64,000 nucleotides of DNA from Lachnospira multipara ATCC 19207 (GTDB lineage: Bacteria; Bacillota; Clostridia; Lachnospirales; Lachnospiraceae): the NCBI RefSeq assembly GCF_000424105.1, contig NZ_AUJG01000003.1:172790-236789 (forward strand). Direction: 5' to 3'. Made by a program: the position numbers and the translations under genes. The stretch's first letter is position 1. Every line of letters starts with the position of its first letter. Shown one piece after another: positions 46,083 to 54,202 of this stretch. The notes under the pieces were generated by a model, which saw only the letters and a list, made by a program, of their open reading frames with translations, was not told where the DNA came from and did no database searches.

Positions 46083-47783
46083 CTAATTATTAAGATATTT
46101 ATTTATTACAGTCCAAATATCGCTTGTCTCAAGTCCAAGCTTCCAGCTTGCAACGCCGGCAACGTCTGCCTCATCAATAACCTTCATCTTAGCCTCTATA
46201 GATAAAGCCTCTTCAAACCAAATATCAATTGTTGAACCATCTTTTTCGTAGCTAACCACATACTGTGAAACCTCATCATTCCAGAATGCAGAATAACCAT
46301 CGCTTGTCATTTTGCTTATTGCTGCCTGCATACCTACAGCAGAGCTTGTTGTTGTGCCATTTGTAGTCTTCCAGATTCTTGTGAAAAATGGAACGCCAAC
46401 GATAAGCTGACTATTATCAACATCTTCTAAAACCTCGTTAATTGCTTCAGTTACAAATGGAAGTGAAGCAACAGAGCCTGCCTCTGAGCCAGCATAGTGC
46501 TCATCGTAGGCCATAAGTATAACATAATCTACAAAAGATGACTGCTCCTTTAATCTATAACATGAATTATAGCTTTCTGGCTTATAATTATCAGTAGATA
46601 AAACCAGATTAGCCTTTTCACATTCAACGGATAATTCTCTTAAAAACTCCAAGAAATCTCTTGAATAGTTTGTGTTTACATTTTCAAAATCAAGATTAAT
46701 TCCATCAAAGCCATAAGTACTTGCTCCTGAAATTAATGTATTAATCATCTTAGTTCTTGCAGCCTTACTCTTAAATAAAGTCTCAAAATCCACGCTTGTA
46801 TCAAAATCATCCACTAAGGCCCAAACTTTGATGCCCTTACTGTGCATACTTGTTACTAAATCGCTAGTTCCATCAAAGGATAAAGAACCATCTGATCCGG
46901 AAATTGAATACCAAGTTGGGGACAATACATTTACACCAGTTGCAGAAGCTAATAGGTTAGAAATGTTACTATTACCTGCAGTTCCCTCCACCTGGAACCA
47001 AGTTAAATTAATATCTGTATCAAAACTAATTGTAGTCTTGTCATCTTCATAGCTTGTGCTTCTAACATTGCTGTATTTATCAGTTACATCCTTAGTTCTA
47101 ACGTAACCCTTAACGCCTGTTGGTGTAACTACTTCAAGCCAATCCTCTAATTCCTTAGTAACCACAAGGCGAGTTCCCTTTGAAACGCTTTCAACCACTT
47201 CGCTCTTAACGCCACCTCTATATCTAACGCTAATCTTAGACTTAGCATCTACGCAAGTTTCTTCATCATAACTTGTAGTAATCACAAGTCTATTAGGGTC
47301 ACTAGCAATTACATAATCTAAATCTGTGTGGCTTGCAACATAATCCCAATTAAGATAAAGTGTATCGCCTTCCTTAACTAAAACTGTCACATCACTTGTA
47401 TAAGCATTGCCCTCTTCGTCAGTATATTCGTTAGAATTCTCCTTAAAGGAATACATATGATGTGTATCAGAATAAATAACACAGCTTGTTTCCTTATCAT
47501 AATAGAATCTTAAATTAATATCGCTCTCAACTAAATCCTGTCTAACATAGAGATTTCCATCAATGTAAACCCCCTGATTTGTATATTTCTCGCCATCAAG
47601 AATTACAAGTAATTCCTCTGACCCTTCCTGCATATCAAAATAATCATATGCACTCATCTTCTTACTAGTTGGCGCATACTTGTATATATAAACGCACACC
47701 CCTAGAGCAATAATGCAAACTAAGGCAATTACTGCTGTCACTAAAAGCTTCTTCTTTTTCATAATTGAATTTCTTTTATTCAT
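46083..47783 (-). CDS. membrane-anchored GH18 glycosidase with SH3 domain
   Basis: Extracellular hydrolase of the GH18 family, probably acting on peptidoglycan or chitin-like glycans. A membrane anchor lies near residues 12-33. A copper-amine-oxidase-like N-terminal module (YFDMQEGSEELLVILDG) is followed by an SH3-like region (SKGTRLVVTKELEDWLEVV). The GH18 barrel has the catalytic DGINLDFEN near residue 361 and VILMAYDEHYAGSEAG. The ATG at 47781-47783 follows TTGGAGAGTGTT and is preferred over one 12 bp upstream. This gives 566 residues, like YaaH/YdhD-type enzymes. Confidence 0.9.
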   Translation of the reverse strand: MNKRNSIMKKKKLLVTAVIALVCIIALGVCVYIYKYAPTSKKMSAYDYFDMQEGSEELLVILDGEKYTNQGVYIDGNLYVRQDLVESDINLRFYYDKETSCVIYSDTHHMYSFKENSNEYTDEEGNAYTSDVTVLVKEGDTLYLNWDYVASHTDLDYVIASDPNRLVITTSYDEETCVDAKSKISVRYRGGVKSEVVESVSKGTRLVVTKELEDWLEVVTPTGVKGYVRTKDVTDKYSNVRSTSYEDDKTTISFDTDINLTWFQVEGTAGNSNISNLLASATGVNVLSPTWYSISGSDGSLSFDGTSDLVTSMHSKGIKVWALVDDFDTSVDFETLFKSKAARTKMINTLISGASTYGFDGINLDFENVNTNYSRDFLEFLRELSVECEKANLVLSTDNYKPESYNSCYRLKEQSSFVDYVILMAYDEHYAGSEAGSVASLPFVTEAINEVLEDVDNSQLIVGVPFFTRIWKTTNGTTTSSAVGMQAAISKMTSDGYSAFWNDEVSQYVVSYEKDGSTIDIWFEEALSIEAKMKVIDEADVAGVASWKLGLETSDIWTVINKYLNN

Positions 47784-47844
47784 AACACTCTCCAAAATTT
47801 TTTATTAATGAACATGCTTTTTATTGTAACACTAGAGACTTAAA

Positions 47845-47917
47845 AAAGCCACCGACCATTATACACCTATATGCATTATTAGCAAACATCTATTAAGGTG
47901 CCCTAGTCAGTGGCTTT
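47845..47917 (-). terminator. long-loop terminator downstream of the MinD-like gene
   Basis: On the minus strand, AAAGCCACTGAC (47906-47917) pairs with GTCGGTGGCTTT (47845-47856), with one G-U pair. An inner CACC/GGTG pair lies in the loop of about 50 bases, and TTTTTT is reached at the end. It is 150 bp after the MinD-like stop. Confidence 0.6.
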
Positions 47918-47941
47918 CTTTAATATATACGCAGAGGGACT

Positions 47942-48013
47942 ATGTATATATTTAAAAATGTTATTTCGTTTTTTTACTTTGTCGTATTTATAATATTTTT
48001 CATTAGTTGTTAA
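47942..48013 (+). CDS. possible 23-residue hydrophobic microprotein
   Basis: The frame begins MYIFKNVISFF, continues with Phe, Val and Ile, and ends FFISC, so it would form a membrane helix. AGAGGG lies before the ATG but only about three bases away, which is weak. The region is T-rich, so such a frame could arise by chance. It resembles type I toxin peptides only in size and hydrophobicity. Confidence 0.2.
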   Translation: MYIFKNVISFFYFVVFIIFFISC

Positions 48014-48069
48014 ACGACGAAATTGCTTTCCTTGTTTCTAATTTTCTTCTTATTATTTGTGATATATTT

Positions 48070-48726
48070 TTATGAATAAATTAGACCGTCTAGCCAGATT
48101 AAATTCTTTCCATCAATTATCTCCATATCAAAAATCTCTGGGATAATCTGAACATTTACGCCAAACTCCTTTGTAAGTTTAGCCTTTCTCTTCTTATTAT
48201 AATCTCTTGTTAACATAGTCAAATCTTCCTCCTCATCTCTAAGTCTGATTCGTCTGATCCTTTCTGTCACTTCCCTTAATTTATAGGGACTAAGAGAGCC
48301 TAATAAAAATCTTTTCTCGCAGCTAAAGTAAAACTTCAGTGCCTCTCTATAATTCTTATCATTTACACTAATATCCAAAATTGCGCAGTCATAAGAATTT
48401 ACTATTTCACCTAAATAGGCATTGTTATTGCATGCATAGTAATGAATTCCGTTAAAATTAATTCCTTGAAATCTCCTTAATTCCTTATAAGACTTATCTC
48501 TTAAATCAAATAATTTGTTACTAGTATAAGTATTAGCGTAATCCTTTAGGCCTTCGTAATCATTTTCATTATTAAAGCTTATAAGAGCTACCTTTAAGCC
48601 TAGCCCGTTTCTTAAATAATTAGCTAGGGCAAAGGCTAAGTGAGTTGTACCCACGGCTCTTGATAGACCTAAAAGTCCTATACTCATTTTTCCTAATCTC
48701 TTCTTATTAGATTTAAAATGTCTCAT
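48070..48726 (-). CDS. MinD/ParA-like protein with degenerate Walker A
   Basis: P-loop-fold protein of about 218 residues. IGLLGLSRAVGTTHLAFALA sits where Walker A should be, but the Lys of GKT is missing (GTTH). VALISFNNENDY and CAILDISVND resemble the A' and Walker B strands of MinD/CpaE proteins. It is similar to the C-terminal domain of the upstream kinase fusion. The start is uncertain: the ATG at 48726 lies 20 bp after the kinase stop, and an ATG at 48687 has AGGA before it. The role is unknown; CpaE-like localisation is a guess. Confidence 0.65.
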   Translation of the reverse strand: MRHFKSNKKRLGKMSIGLLGLSRAVGTTHLAFALANYLRNGLGLKVALISFNNENDYEGLKDYANTYTSNKLFDLRDKSYKELRRFQGINFNGIHYYACNNNAYLGEIVNSYDCAILDISVNDKNYREALKFYFSCEKRFLLGSLSPYKLREVTERIRRIRLRDEEEDLTMLTRDYNKKRKAKLTKEFGVNVQIIPEIFDMEIIDGKNLIWLDGLIYS

Positions 48727-48745
48727 AAATTCAATTTTTCTTTTC

Positions 48746-50125
48746 TTAGAATTTCTTTTTAAACTTATCAAAATTAGTTTTTAAAAATTCATAAAGGCTG
48801 CTGCCCTTAAAAATTTTCTTCCTACCTTTCCAATAAAATTCATTAAAATGCTCCTCCCTAAAGCCTGCAAGAGTCTCATCTAAAATTTTATAATCCTCTT
48901 TATAATTATAGATACAAGGAATTCGATAAATTTCCCTTCTATCCATTAATCGTATGCACTCATAAAAGTCTTTGGCACTTAGTAGATTCATGAAAACTAA
49001 CGTCTCCTCTGGCACATTTTTTAGAGATAAAATTTCTTCAAAAAGAGCCGGACCTCCGCTAAGCACTAAACACTCAATCAAAGTGACGTCCTCAAACCCT
49101 GTTAGTTCCTTACGTTTTTGACTGATGTAGTTCTCGCTTCTGCCGCTAAAATCCACAATCTTTACCCTTGTGTCATCATTAACCTCTATGAAATTGTTAT
49201 AATTTGGAATTACATTAAAGCCTTCAAGCTCTAGAGAACCATCTTTGCTAAGAACACCCTTTAGGCCTTCCGTTCTTAGGTGGTTATTAGTTGATTGGTC
49301 AATAAGACTCACCCTTGTAAACTGCCCCATCCACTTAGCTAGACTTAAGCAAATGTGCGTCACTCCGATGCCTGGTCTCATTCCCCTGACAAAAATTATT
49401 TTGGACGTTTCCTTCGTAACCTCTAATTCCTCTAATATGGCAGTTAAAGCCCTTTTTAAGTTTGCTACACTTTTGTATCTTTGACTTTTTTCGTGCTTTG
49501 TCGCTTTTTTAATTATTTCCTTAAACCTGTCATCTTTTGTTTGTTTTTTCTGACACATGTAGGCTAGGACCTGGCCTAGGCCATAAATATCCGACTGGAT
49601 AGTTGCTGTTTCATCTAAATATTGCTCTGGTGCTGCAAAAGTTGGACTACCCGTATTCACCTTCGTTTCAATATTCTTGCTTACAACACTTCCAAGATCT
49701 ATCAACCAAAGTTCGTCATTATTATCAATCATTATATTATCTGGTTTAAGATCCATGTGAAGAAGATTTGCTGTGTCATGCATATATTCCAGTATATTGC
49801 ACAAATTAATCATTATCTTAGCAATTTCTTTATCCCTTAAACTTTTCTCATCTAAAAATTTCGATAAAGTCATCGCCTCAACATATTCTTTAATAATAAC
49901 TATCTCGTTGTCATCTTCTTCAATATCAATTATTCTTGGAATATTAGGATGTCTAAGATTCTTTATTAGATTGACCTTTGTGAAAATGTTATCTCCATCT
50001 CCATTGGTCTTAGAAATAAATTTCGCAATTCGTAAACAATCAAAATTCTTATGTCTTATTATACATACTCTAGATTGCTTAGTTCTTGCAAGCTCGCATA
50101 TTAGCTCATACTTACTATCTTCTAT
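48746..50125 (-). CDS. Ser/Thr protein kinase fused to a MinD-like domain
   Basis: The C-terminal 375 codons, from an ATG at 49871-49873, contain the kinase C-lobe: LLHMDLKPDNIM (HRD with Met for Arg), LIDLGSVV (DFG-like) and FAAPEQY. A P-loop-fold domain with RGMRPGIGVTHICLSLA then follows, lacking the Walker Lys. The same frame stays open upstream to 50131 and encodes a normal kinase N-lobe, with RIAKFISK as the Lys strand and LRHPNIPRIIDIEEDDN. No ATG, GTG or TTG occurs in that upstream stretch. An AAAGGGAGGT Shine-Dalgarno (50134-50143) lies nine bases before an ATA codon at 50123-50125. An ATG at 50130-50132 is one frame off. Confidence 0.7.
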   Translation of the reverse strand: MEDSKYELICELARTKQSRVCIIRHKNFDCLRIAKFISKTNGDGDNIFTKVNLIKNLRHPNIPRIIDIEEDDNEIVIIKEYVEAMTLSKFLDEKSLRDKEIAKIMINLCNILEYMHDTANLLHMDLKPDNIMIDNNDELWLIDLGSVVSKNIETKVNTGSPTFAAPEQYLDETATIQSDIYGLGQVLAYMCQKKQTKDDRFKEIIKKATKHEKSQRYKSVANLKRALTAILEELEVTKETSKIIFVRGMRPGIGVTHICLSLAKWMGQFTRVSLIDQSTNNHLRTEGLKGVLSKDGSLELEGFNVIPNYNNFIEVNDDTRVKIVDFSGRSENYISQKRKELTGFEDVTLIECLVLSGGPALFEEILSLKNVPEETLVFMNLLSAKDFYECIRLMDRREIYRIPCIYNYKEDYKILDETLAGFREEHFNEFYWKGRKKIFKGSSLYEFLKTNFDKFKKKF

Positions 50126-50173
50126 AAGGCATTACCTCCCTTTAGTGGTGAAGTACGAGTAACATCCTTGGGT

Positions 50174-50202
50174 ATATTACTAGAAATATATTTATTTGTC
50201 AA
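50174..50202 (-). promoter_or_regulatory. promoter of the kinase operon
   Basis: Minus-strand TTGACA (50197-50202), a 17-bp spacer and TAATAT (50174-50179). The start site near 50167 is about 23 bases before the Shine-Dalgarno, so the kinase N-lobe is within the transcript. The rest of the 304-bp gap to mecA shows no further gene. Confidence 0.75.
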
Positions 50203-50429
50203 TCGCAGATTTATACTTTTTTTATTTTCAAAAGCAAAATTTAATTCCCACATGAGCTCCAAATCCTTTACATAACAAATAAAAATGAGTATTATTAACA
50301 TAAGGATAAAGCATTTTTTTATTTTGCCGATAACAATATAAGAATGAAAAATATTGTTAGCTAAATTTTTAATTTACACTAACGTTTAATCTAACATCTA
50401 TATAGGTGTTTAAGAATGTGAGGTGCCAT

Positions 50430-51359
50430 ATGAAAATAGAGAAGATTAATGATAACCAAATTAGATGCACACTTAACAAATCAGACCTTGCATCAAGACA
50501 ATTAAAAATTAGTGAATTAGCTTATGGAAGTGAAAAAGCGAGAGAACTCTTTCGCGATATGATGAGACAAGCTAACTATGAACTAGGTTTTGAAGCAGAA
50601 GATTTACCTCTTATGATTGAGGCTATTCCTGTTTCAGCTGAATGCATAGTTTTGATTATAACTAAGGTTGATAATCCTGAGGAATTAGATACTAGATTTT
50701 CAAGATTCTCAGACAGCGATGAATCAGAGGATTTTGAAGACTATGATTATAATGACTTCGATGACGATTCAGATGATGACGAGGACGAAGATATAGTTCC
50801 TGGTAAGCTTTCAGATGAGTTAGATTCCGTTGAAAATCTTGATAGTGAGATCCAAGATTTAGGCAATGATTTAATGAACATCTTTAGCCAGGTTAAAGAT
50901 TACCTTAACAAGAAGAAGGTTTCACCTAACAGTGATAGCTTTGTTCCTCTTAGTCAGTCAATATCTAATGCTAATGGAACTAATAAATCCGCTAAGGATA
51001 ATAAAGACAATAAAGACTCAATTATTAAGGACAATACAGCAGATGTTTCTACTTTAACACCACCAGTTGTTGTAAGAGTATTCTCTTTTAACACTCTTGA
51101 TGATGCCACAGATGCAGCCCTAATAATTAACCCAATATATTCAGACGATAGTACTTTCTTTAAGGACACAAAGGATAATCACTATTATCTTGCAATTACA
51201 AGAAAGAACACATCCTCTGTAAACTTTAATAAAATATGCAATATCCTTTCTGAATACGGCAAGAAAGAAACAATGGATGTTTCCTCTGTAGATTACTTCA
51301 AGGAACATCAGGAGGTTTTAATCAAGAAACACGCCGTTCAGATTTTAACAACAATTTAA
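50430..51359 (+). CDS. mecA: adaptor protein MecA
   Basis: Adaptor that delivers substrates such as ComK to the ClpC protease. It has 309 residues from the ATG at 50430, after GTGAGGTGCCAT. The N-terminal domain begins MKIEKINDNQIRCTL with a DLASR motif. A long acidic linker rich in Asp, Glu and Ser spans about 105-155. The C-terminal domain has VVVRVFSFNTLDDATDAA and YYLAITRKN. The linker is longer than in Bacillus MecA (218 residues). The terminator is at 51388-51436. Confidence 0.9.
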   Translation: MKIEKINDNQIRCTLNKSDLASRQLKISELAYGSEKARELFRDMMRQANYELGFEAEDLPLMIEAIPVSAECIVLIITKVDNPEELDTRFSRFSDSDESEDFEDYDYNDFDDDSDDDEDEDIVPGKLSDELDSVENLDSEIQDLGNDLMNIFSQVKDYLNKKKVSPNSDSFVPLSQSISNANGTNKSAKDNKDNKDSIIKDNTADVSTLTPPVVVRVFSFNTLDDATDAALIINPIYSDDSTFFKDTKDNHYYLAITRKNTSSVNFNKICNILSEYGKKETMDVSSVDYFKEHQEVLIKKHAVQILTTI

Positions 51360-51387
51360 GATCTACAATTTAATAAAACAATAAAAT

Positions 51388-51436
51388 AAGAGTAGTAAGA
51401 AATTAACCTGCAAAGCTAATAATTCTTACTACTCTT
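51388..51436. terminator. bidirectional terminator after mecA
   Basis: AAGAGTAGTAAGAA (51388-51401) and TTCTTACTACTCTT (51423-51436) form a 14-bp stem with A-rich and T-rich flanks, between convergent genes. Confidence 0.85.
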
Positions 51437-51474
51437 TTTATTTTGCATTAAGCTAGCCTCTTAATTGAAGCAAG

Positions 51475-51517
51475 TTATTAATTAATCAACTTATTAATTA
51501 ATCAACTTATTAATTAA
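51475..51517. repeat. 16-bp tandem repeat, 2.7 copies
   Basis: TTATTAATTAATCAAC is repeated perfectly at 51475-51490 and 51491-51506. A partial third copy runs into the 3' end of the DUF1858 gene. Confidence 0.85.
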
Positions 51518-51720
51518 CAAAGTGATGCTAAATATGTACGAATCTCTTCCATTAAATCATCACAATCAAGGCCGTGAACTTCTGCTGCTTCCTCAATTGT
51601 CTCACCGATTGAAGATGGGCAACCTATACAGTGCATACCTGCACCAAGTAAAATAGGAATAATTCCTGGTTCCATCTGAATTGCGTCGCCGATTCTTGTA
51701 TCCTTAGTAATTCTCTTCAT
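51514..51720 (-). CDS. DUF1858 protein
   Basis: Small protein of 68 residues in the DUF1858 family, sometimes called the hybrid-cluster-associated redox disulfide. It has the characteristic GMHCIGCPSS with a CxxC motif near residues 30-33 and a helical C-terminus. The family is thought to take part in redox or Fe-S chemistry, but its role is not defined. A near-consensus promoter lies at 51775-51803. It ends at its own stop inside a short tandem repeat. Confidence 0.88.
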   Translation of the reverse strand: MKRITKDTRIGDAIQMEPGIIPILLGAGMHCIGCPSSIGETIEEAAEVHGLDCDDLMEEIRTYLASLC

Positions 51721-51774
51721 AATCTATCTTTACCTTTCTTTTTCTAATTTCGAAAATGTATCTAAACAGTTTTT

Positions 51775-51803
51775 ATATTAACTAGGTTAATTCTCCTTGT
51801 CAA
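51775..51803 (-). promoter_or_regulatory. promoter of the DUF1858 gene
   Basis: Minus-strand TTGACA (51798-51803), a 17-bp spacer and TAATAT (51775-51780). The remainder of the 327-bp gap to the ferredoxin gene shows no gene. Confidence 0.75.
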
Positions 51804-51989
51804 GCTAGTAAATCTTAAAGAAAACTAAATGAAATGCTTAAAATCATTTGTACAGTTAGTATATTCTTACTATAGTTTGTTATATAGTTGTATTGTTTTC
51901 TAAGCCAGTATTTATGCAATCTTTTAGTTCAATAAGTTAACATATGAAGACTTATTCATGTGTTAAATTGAGTAACTATGCGGGTTTGC

Positions 51990-52018
51990 TTGATTTTTGA
52001 TAATTTTTATCGTATAAT
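51990..52018 (+). promoter_or_regulatory. promoter of the ferredoxin gene
   Basis: TTGATT (51990-51995), a 17-bp spacer and TATAAT (52013-52018), 30 bp before the start. Confidence 0.7.
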
Positions 52019-52047
52019 AAAGTATCTTTTTAAGGAGGTATTTTAAC

Positions 52048-52218
52048 ATGGCATATGTAATTAATGATGATTGTATTAGTTGCGGCGCTTGTGCTGCAGG
52101 ATGTCCAGTAGAGGCTATTAGCGAAGGTGCTAACCACTACGAAATCAACCCAGATCTTTGCATCGAGTGTGGCGCTTGTGCAGGTGTCTGTCCTGTTGGT
52201 GCTCCTAACCCACAGTAG
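52048..52218 (+). CDS. 2[4Fe-4S] ferredoxin, clostridial type
   Basis: Small electron carrier of 56 residues. Two cluster-binding motifs are visible: CISCGACAAGCP (residues 9-20) and CIECGACAGVCP (38-49), each CxxCxxCxxxCP. The protein starts MAYVIND, as in Clostridium pasteurianum ferredoxin. AAGGAGGT precedes the ATG at 52048. It has its own promoter and a strong terminator, so it is monocistronic and probably highly expressed. It would serve hydrogenase or pyruvate:ferredoxin oxidoreductase. Confidence 0.97.
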   Translation: MAYVINDDCISCGACAAGCPVEAISEGANHYEINPDLCIECGACAGVCPVGAPNPQ

Positions 52219-52275
52219 TTTTTACTAAGAGTTTTGGATGCATCTTTAATATTTATCTAATACGTATTAAAGTAA

Positions 52276-52298
52276 AGACCCGAGCTATGCTCGGGTCT
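52276..52298 (+). terminator. terminator of the ferredoxin gene
   Basis: AGACCCGAGC and GCTCGGGTCT form a 10-bp stem with a TAT loop, followed by TTTTTT. Confidence 0.9.
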
Positions 52299-52390
52299 TT
52301 TTTATCTTTTTCATTCTTTTATTTTGTCTTTTGGGGTCTTTTCATTGCTCATTTTCAATCAAGCATTCAAAAACTCTCAATTAAACTTTT

Positions 52391-53728
52391 CTAACGCTCA
52401 TCTTTAAGCAAATCTGCAAATCTTGTCTGCTCTGGTAACCAAGCCATCTTAACAGTACCAATAGGACCGTTACGCTGCTTAGCAATAATAATTTCAGCTA
52501 CACCAGGGAATTCAGTATCCTTGTTGTAATAATCATCTCTATAAAGGAACATAACAACATCGGCATCCTGCTCGATGGCACCAGATTCTCTCAAATCCGA
52601 AAGCATCGGTCTATGGTCTGGTCTTTGTTCCACCGCTCTTGATAACTGAGAAAGTGTAACAACTGGTACATTTAATTCTCTGGCAAGAGCCTTTAAAGAT
52701 CTAGAAATATCTGAAATTTCCTGCTGTCTTGATTCAGTCTTACCATTACCACTCATTAACTGAAGGTAATCGATAATAATAAGTCCAAGATTGTGCTCTA
52801 ACTTATATTTTCTACATTTTGAACGCAATTCTGAAATTGAAATATTAGGAGTATCATCAATGATTAAGTGTGACTTTGCAATGCTATCAGCACCTTCAAT
52901 TAACTTACCCCAATCTCCGGAATCTAGATTTCCTCGTCTAATCTTATCCGCATCAACTGTAGATTCAAGAGATAACATTCTGTTTACCAACTGCACATCT
53001 GACATTTCCAAAGAAAAGATTGCTGTTGTAACGCCCTCTTTAATTGCCACGTGCTCTGCTACATTTAATACAAAGGCAGTCTTACCCATAGAAGGTCTCG
53101 CCGCAACCAAGATAAAATCTGATGGTTGCATACCTGATAAGTATCTATCCAAATCCTTAAAACCTGTAGGCACACCAGTTACGCTACCTCTATTCTTAGC
53201 CGCCTCTGAAATTCTATCAAGGGCCTCAAGTACAACCTTATCAATGCTTGTGTACTCGTGATCCCCCTTATTCTTAACTAAGTCGAATATTCTTTTTTCT
53301 GTTTCTGCTAAAATGTCTTCAGTCTTGTCATTTCCTGCATAACAGTCATTGGCAATGCCCTCTGTTGTTCTAATTACACTTCTAAGTAGGGCCTTGTCCT
53401 TTACGATACCTGCATAGTGTCTAATATTAGCCGATGTTGGTACCGATGCAATTAAATTACGAATGAAATCCAAATCGTAAACCTGAGGTGGGGCATCCTT
53501 TTCCTTAAGGCGCTCCTGTAGAGTTACGATATCAACTGGTTTTCCTTCATTATTCATATCAACTATGGTCTGGAACATAATTCCATAATTACCATAATAA
53601 AAATCTTCTTGAGTTAATTGCTCACTAGCCGTTAAAATCGCTTGTCTATCAAGCATCATAGATCCAACAACAGAAGCCTCCGCCTCAATACTGCTAGGCA
53701 TTTGCCTAGTAACTATTGCCTCATCCAT
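52391..53728 (-). CDS. dnaB: replicative DNA helicase DnaB
   Basis: Hexameric helicase that unwinds DNA at the replication fork, 445 residues. The N-terminal helical domain has PSSIEAEASVVGSMM. The RecA-like domain has Walker A ARPSMGKTAFVLNV near residue 207, LGLIIIDYLQLMSG and LSQLSRAVEQRPDHRP. It follows rplI by 25 bp, in the order gdpP-rplI-dnaB common in Firmicutes. Confidence 0.97.
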   Translation of the reverse strand: MDEAIVTRQMPSSIEAEASVVGSMMLDRQAILTASEQLTQEDFYYGNYGIMFQTIVDMNNEGKPVDIVTLQERLKEKDAPPQVYDLDFIRNLIASVPTSANIRHYAGIVKDKALLRSVIRTTEGIANDCYAGNDKTEDILAETEKRIFDLVKNKGDHEYTSIDKVVLEALDRISEAAKNRGSVTGVPTGFKDLDRYLSGMQPSDFILVAARPSMGKTAFVLNVAEHVAIKEGVTTAIFSLEMSDVQLVNRMLSLESTVDADKIRRGNLDSGDWGKLIEGADSIAKSHLIIDDTPNISISELRSKCRKYKLEHNLGLIIIDYLQLMSGNGKTESRQQEISDISRSLKALARELNVPVVTLSQLSRAVEQRPDHRPMLSDLRESGAIEQDADVVMFLYRDDYYNKDTEFPGVAEIIIAKQRNGPIGTVKMAWLPEQTRFADLLKDER

Positions 53729-53753
53729 TATCTAATCCTCTTTACTATAATTT

Positions 53754-54200
53754 CTACTTTTCAACAACCTTCACTGTAAGTTTTGCGCTAACTTCCTTGT
53801 GAAGCTTAACTGTAATAATATGACTTCCCAATGTCTTAATAGGCTCATCGAGTTTCATTTTCTTCTTGTCAATTTCAAGACCAAGCTGTTTTTTAGCTGC
53901 CTCTGCAACTTCCTTAGTTGAGATTGTGCCAAATGTCTTTCCGCCTTCACCTGTCTTCATTGAAACTGTAACTGTTGACTCTTCTACTTTCTTTGCTAAC
54001 TCCTTAGCAGCTGCTAATTCTTCAGCAGCTTCCTTCTCAGCTCTCTTATTAGCAAGCTTTAAGTCATTTAAATTCTGTGCTGTAGCTTCTATACCAAGCT
54101 TTTTAGGTAATACAAAATTTCTTGCATAACCGTCATTAATCTTTACAATCTGTCCTTTTTTTCCTAATGTCTTAACGTCTTCTAAAAGTATTACTTCCAT
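53754..54200 (-). CDS. rplI: 50S ribosomal protein L9
   Basis: Large-subunit ribosomal protein of 148 residues. [20 protein letters not shown] and [12 protein letters not shown] are the N-terminal signature. A long helix and the C-terminal domain ([11 protein letters not shown]) follow. It lies between gdpP and dnaB, with a 2-bp gap from gdpP. Confidence 0.97.
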   Translation of the reverse strand: MEVILLEDVKTLGKKGQIVKINDGYARNFVLPKKLGIEATAQNLNDLKLANKRAEKEAAEELAAAKELAKKVEESTVTVSMKTGEGGKTFGTISTKEVAEAAKKQLGLEIDKKKMKLDEPIKTLGSHIITVKLHKEVSAKLTVKVVEK

Positions 54201-54202
54201 GT

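Noticed and set aside
51475..51517. CRISPR array
   Set aside because: Units are only 16 bp, fewer than three, with no spacers.
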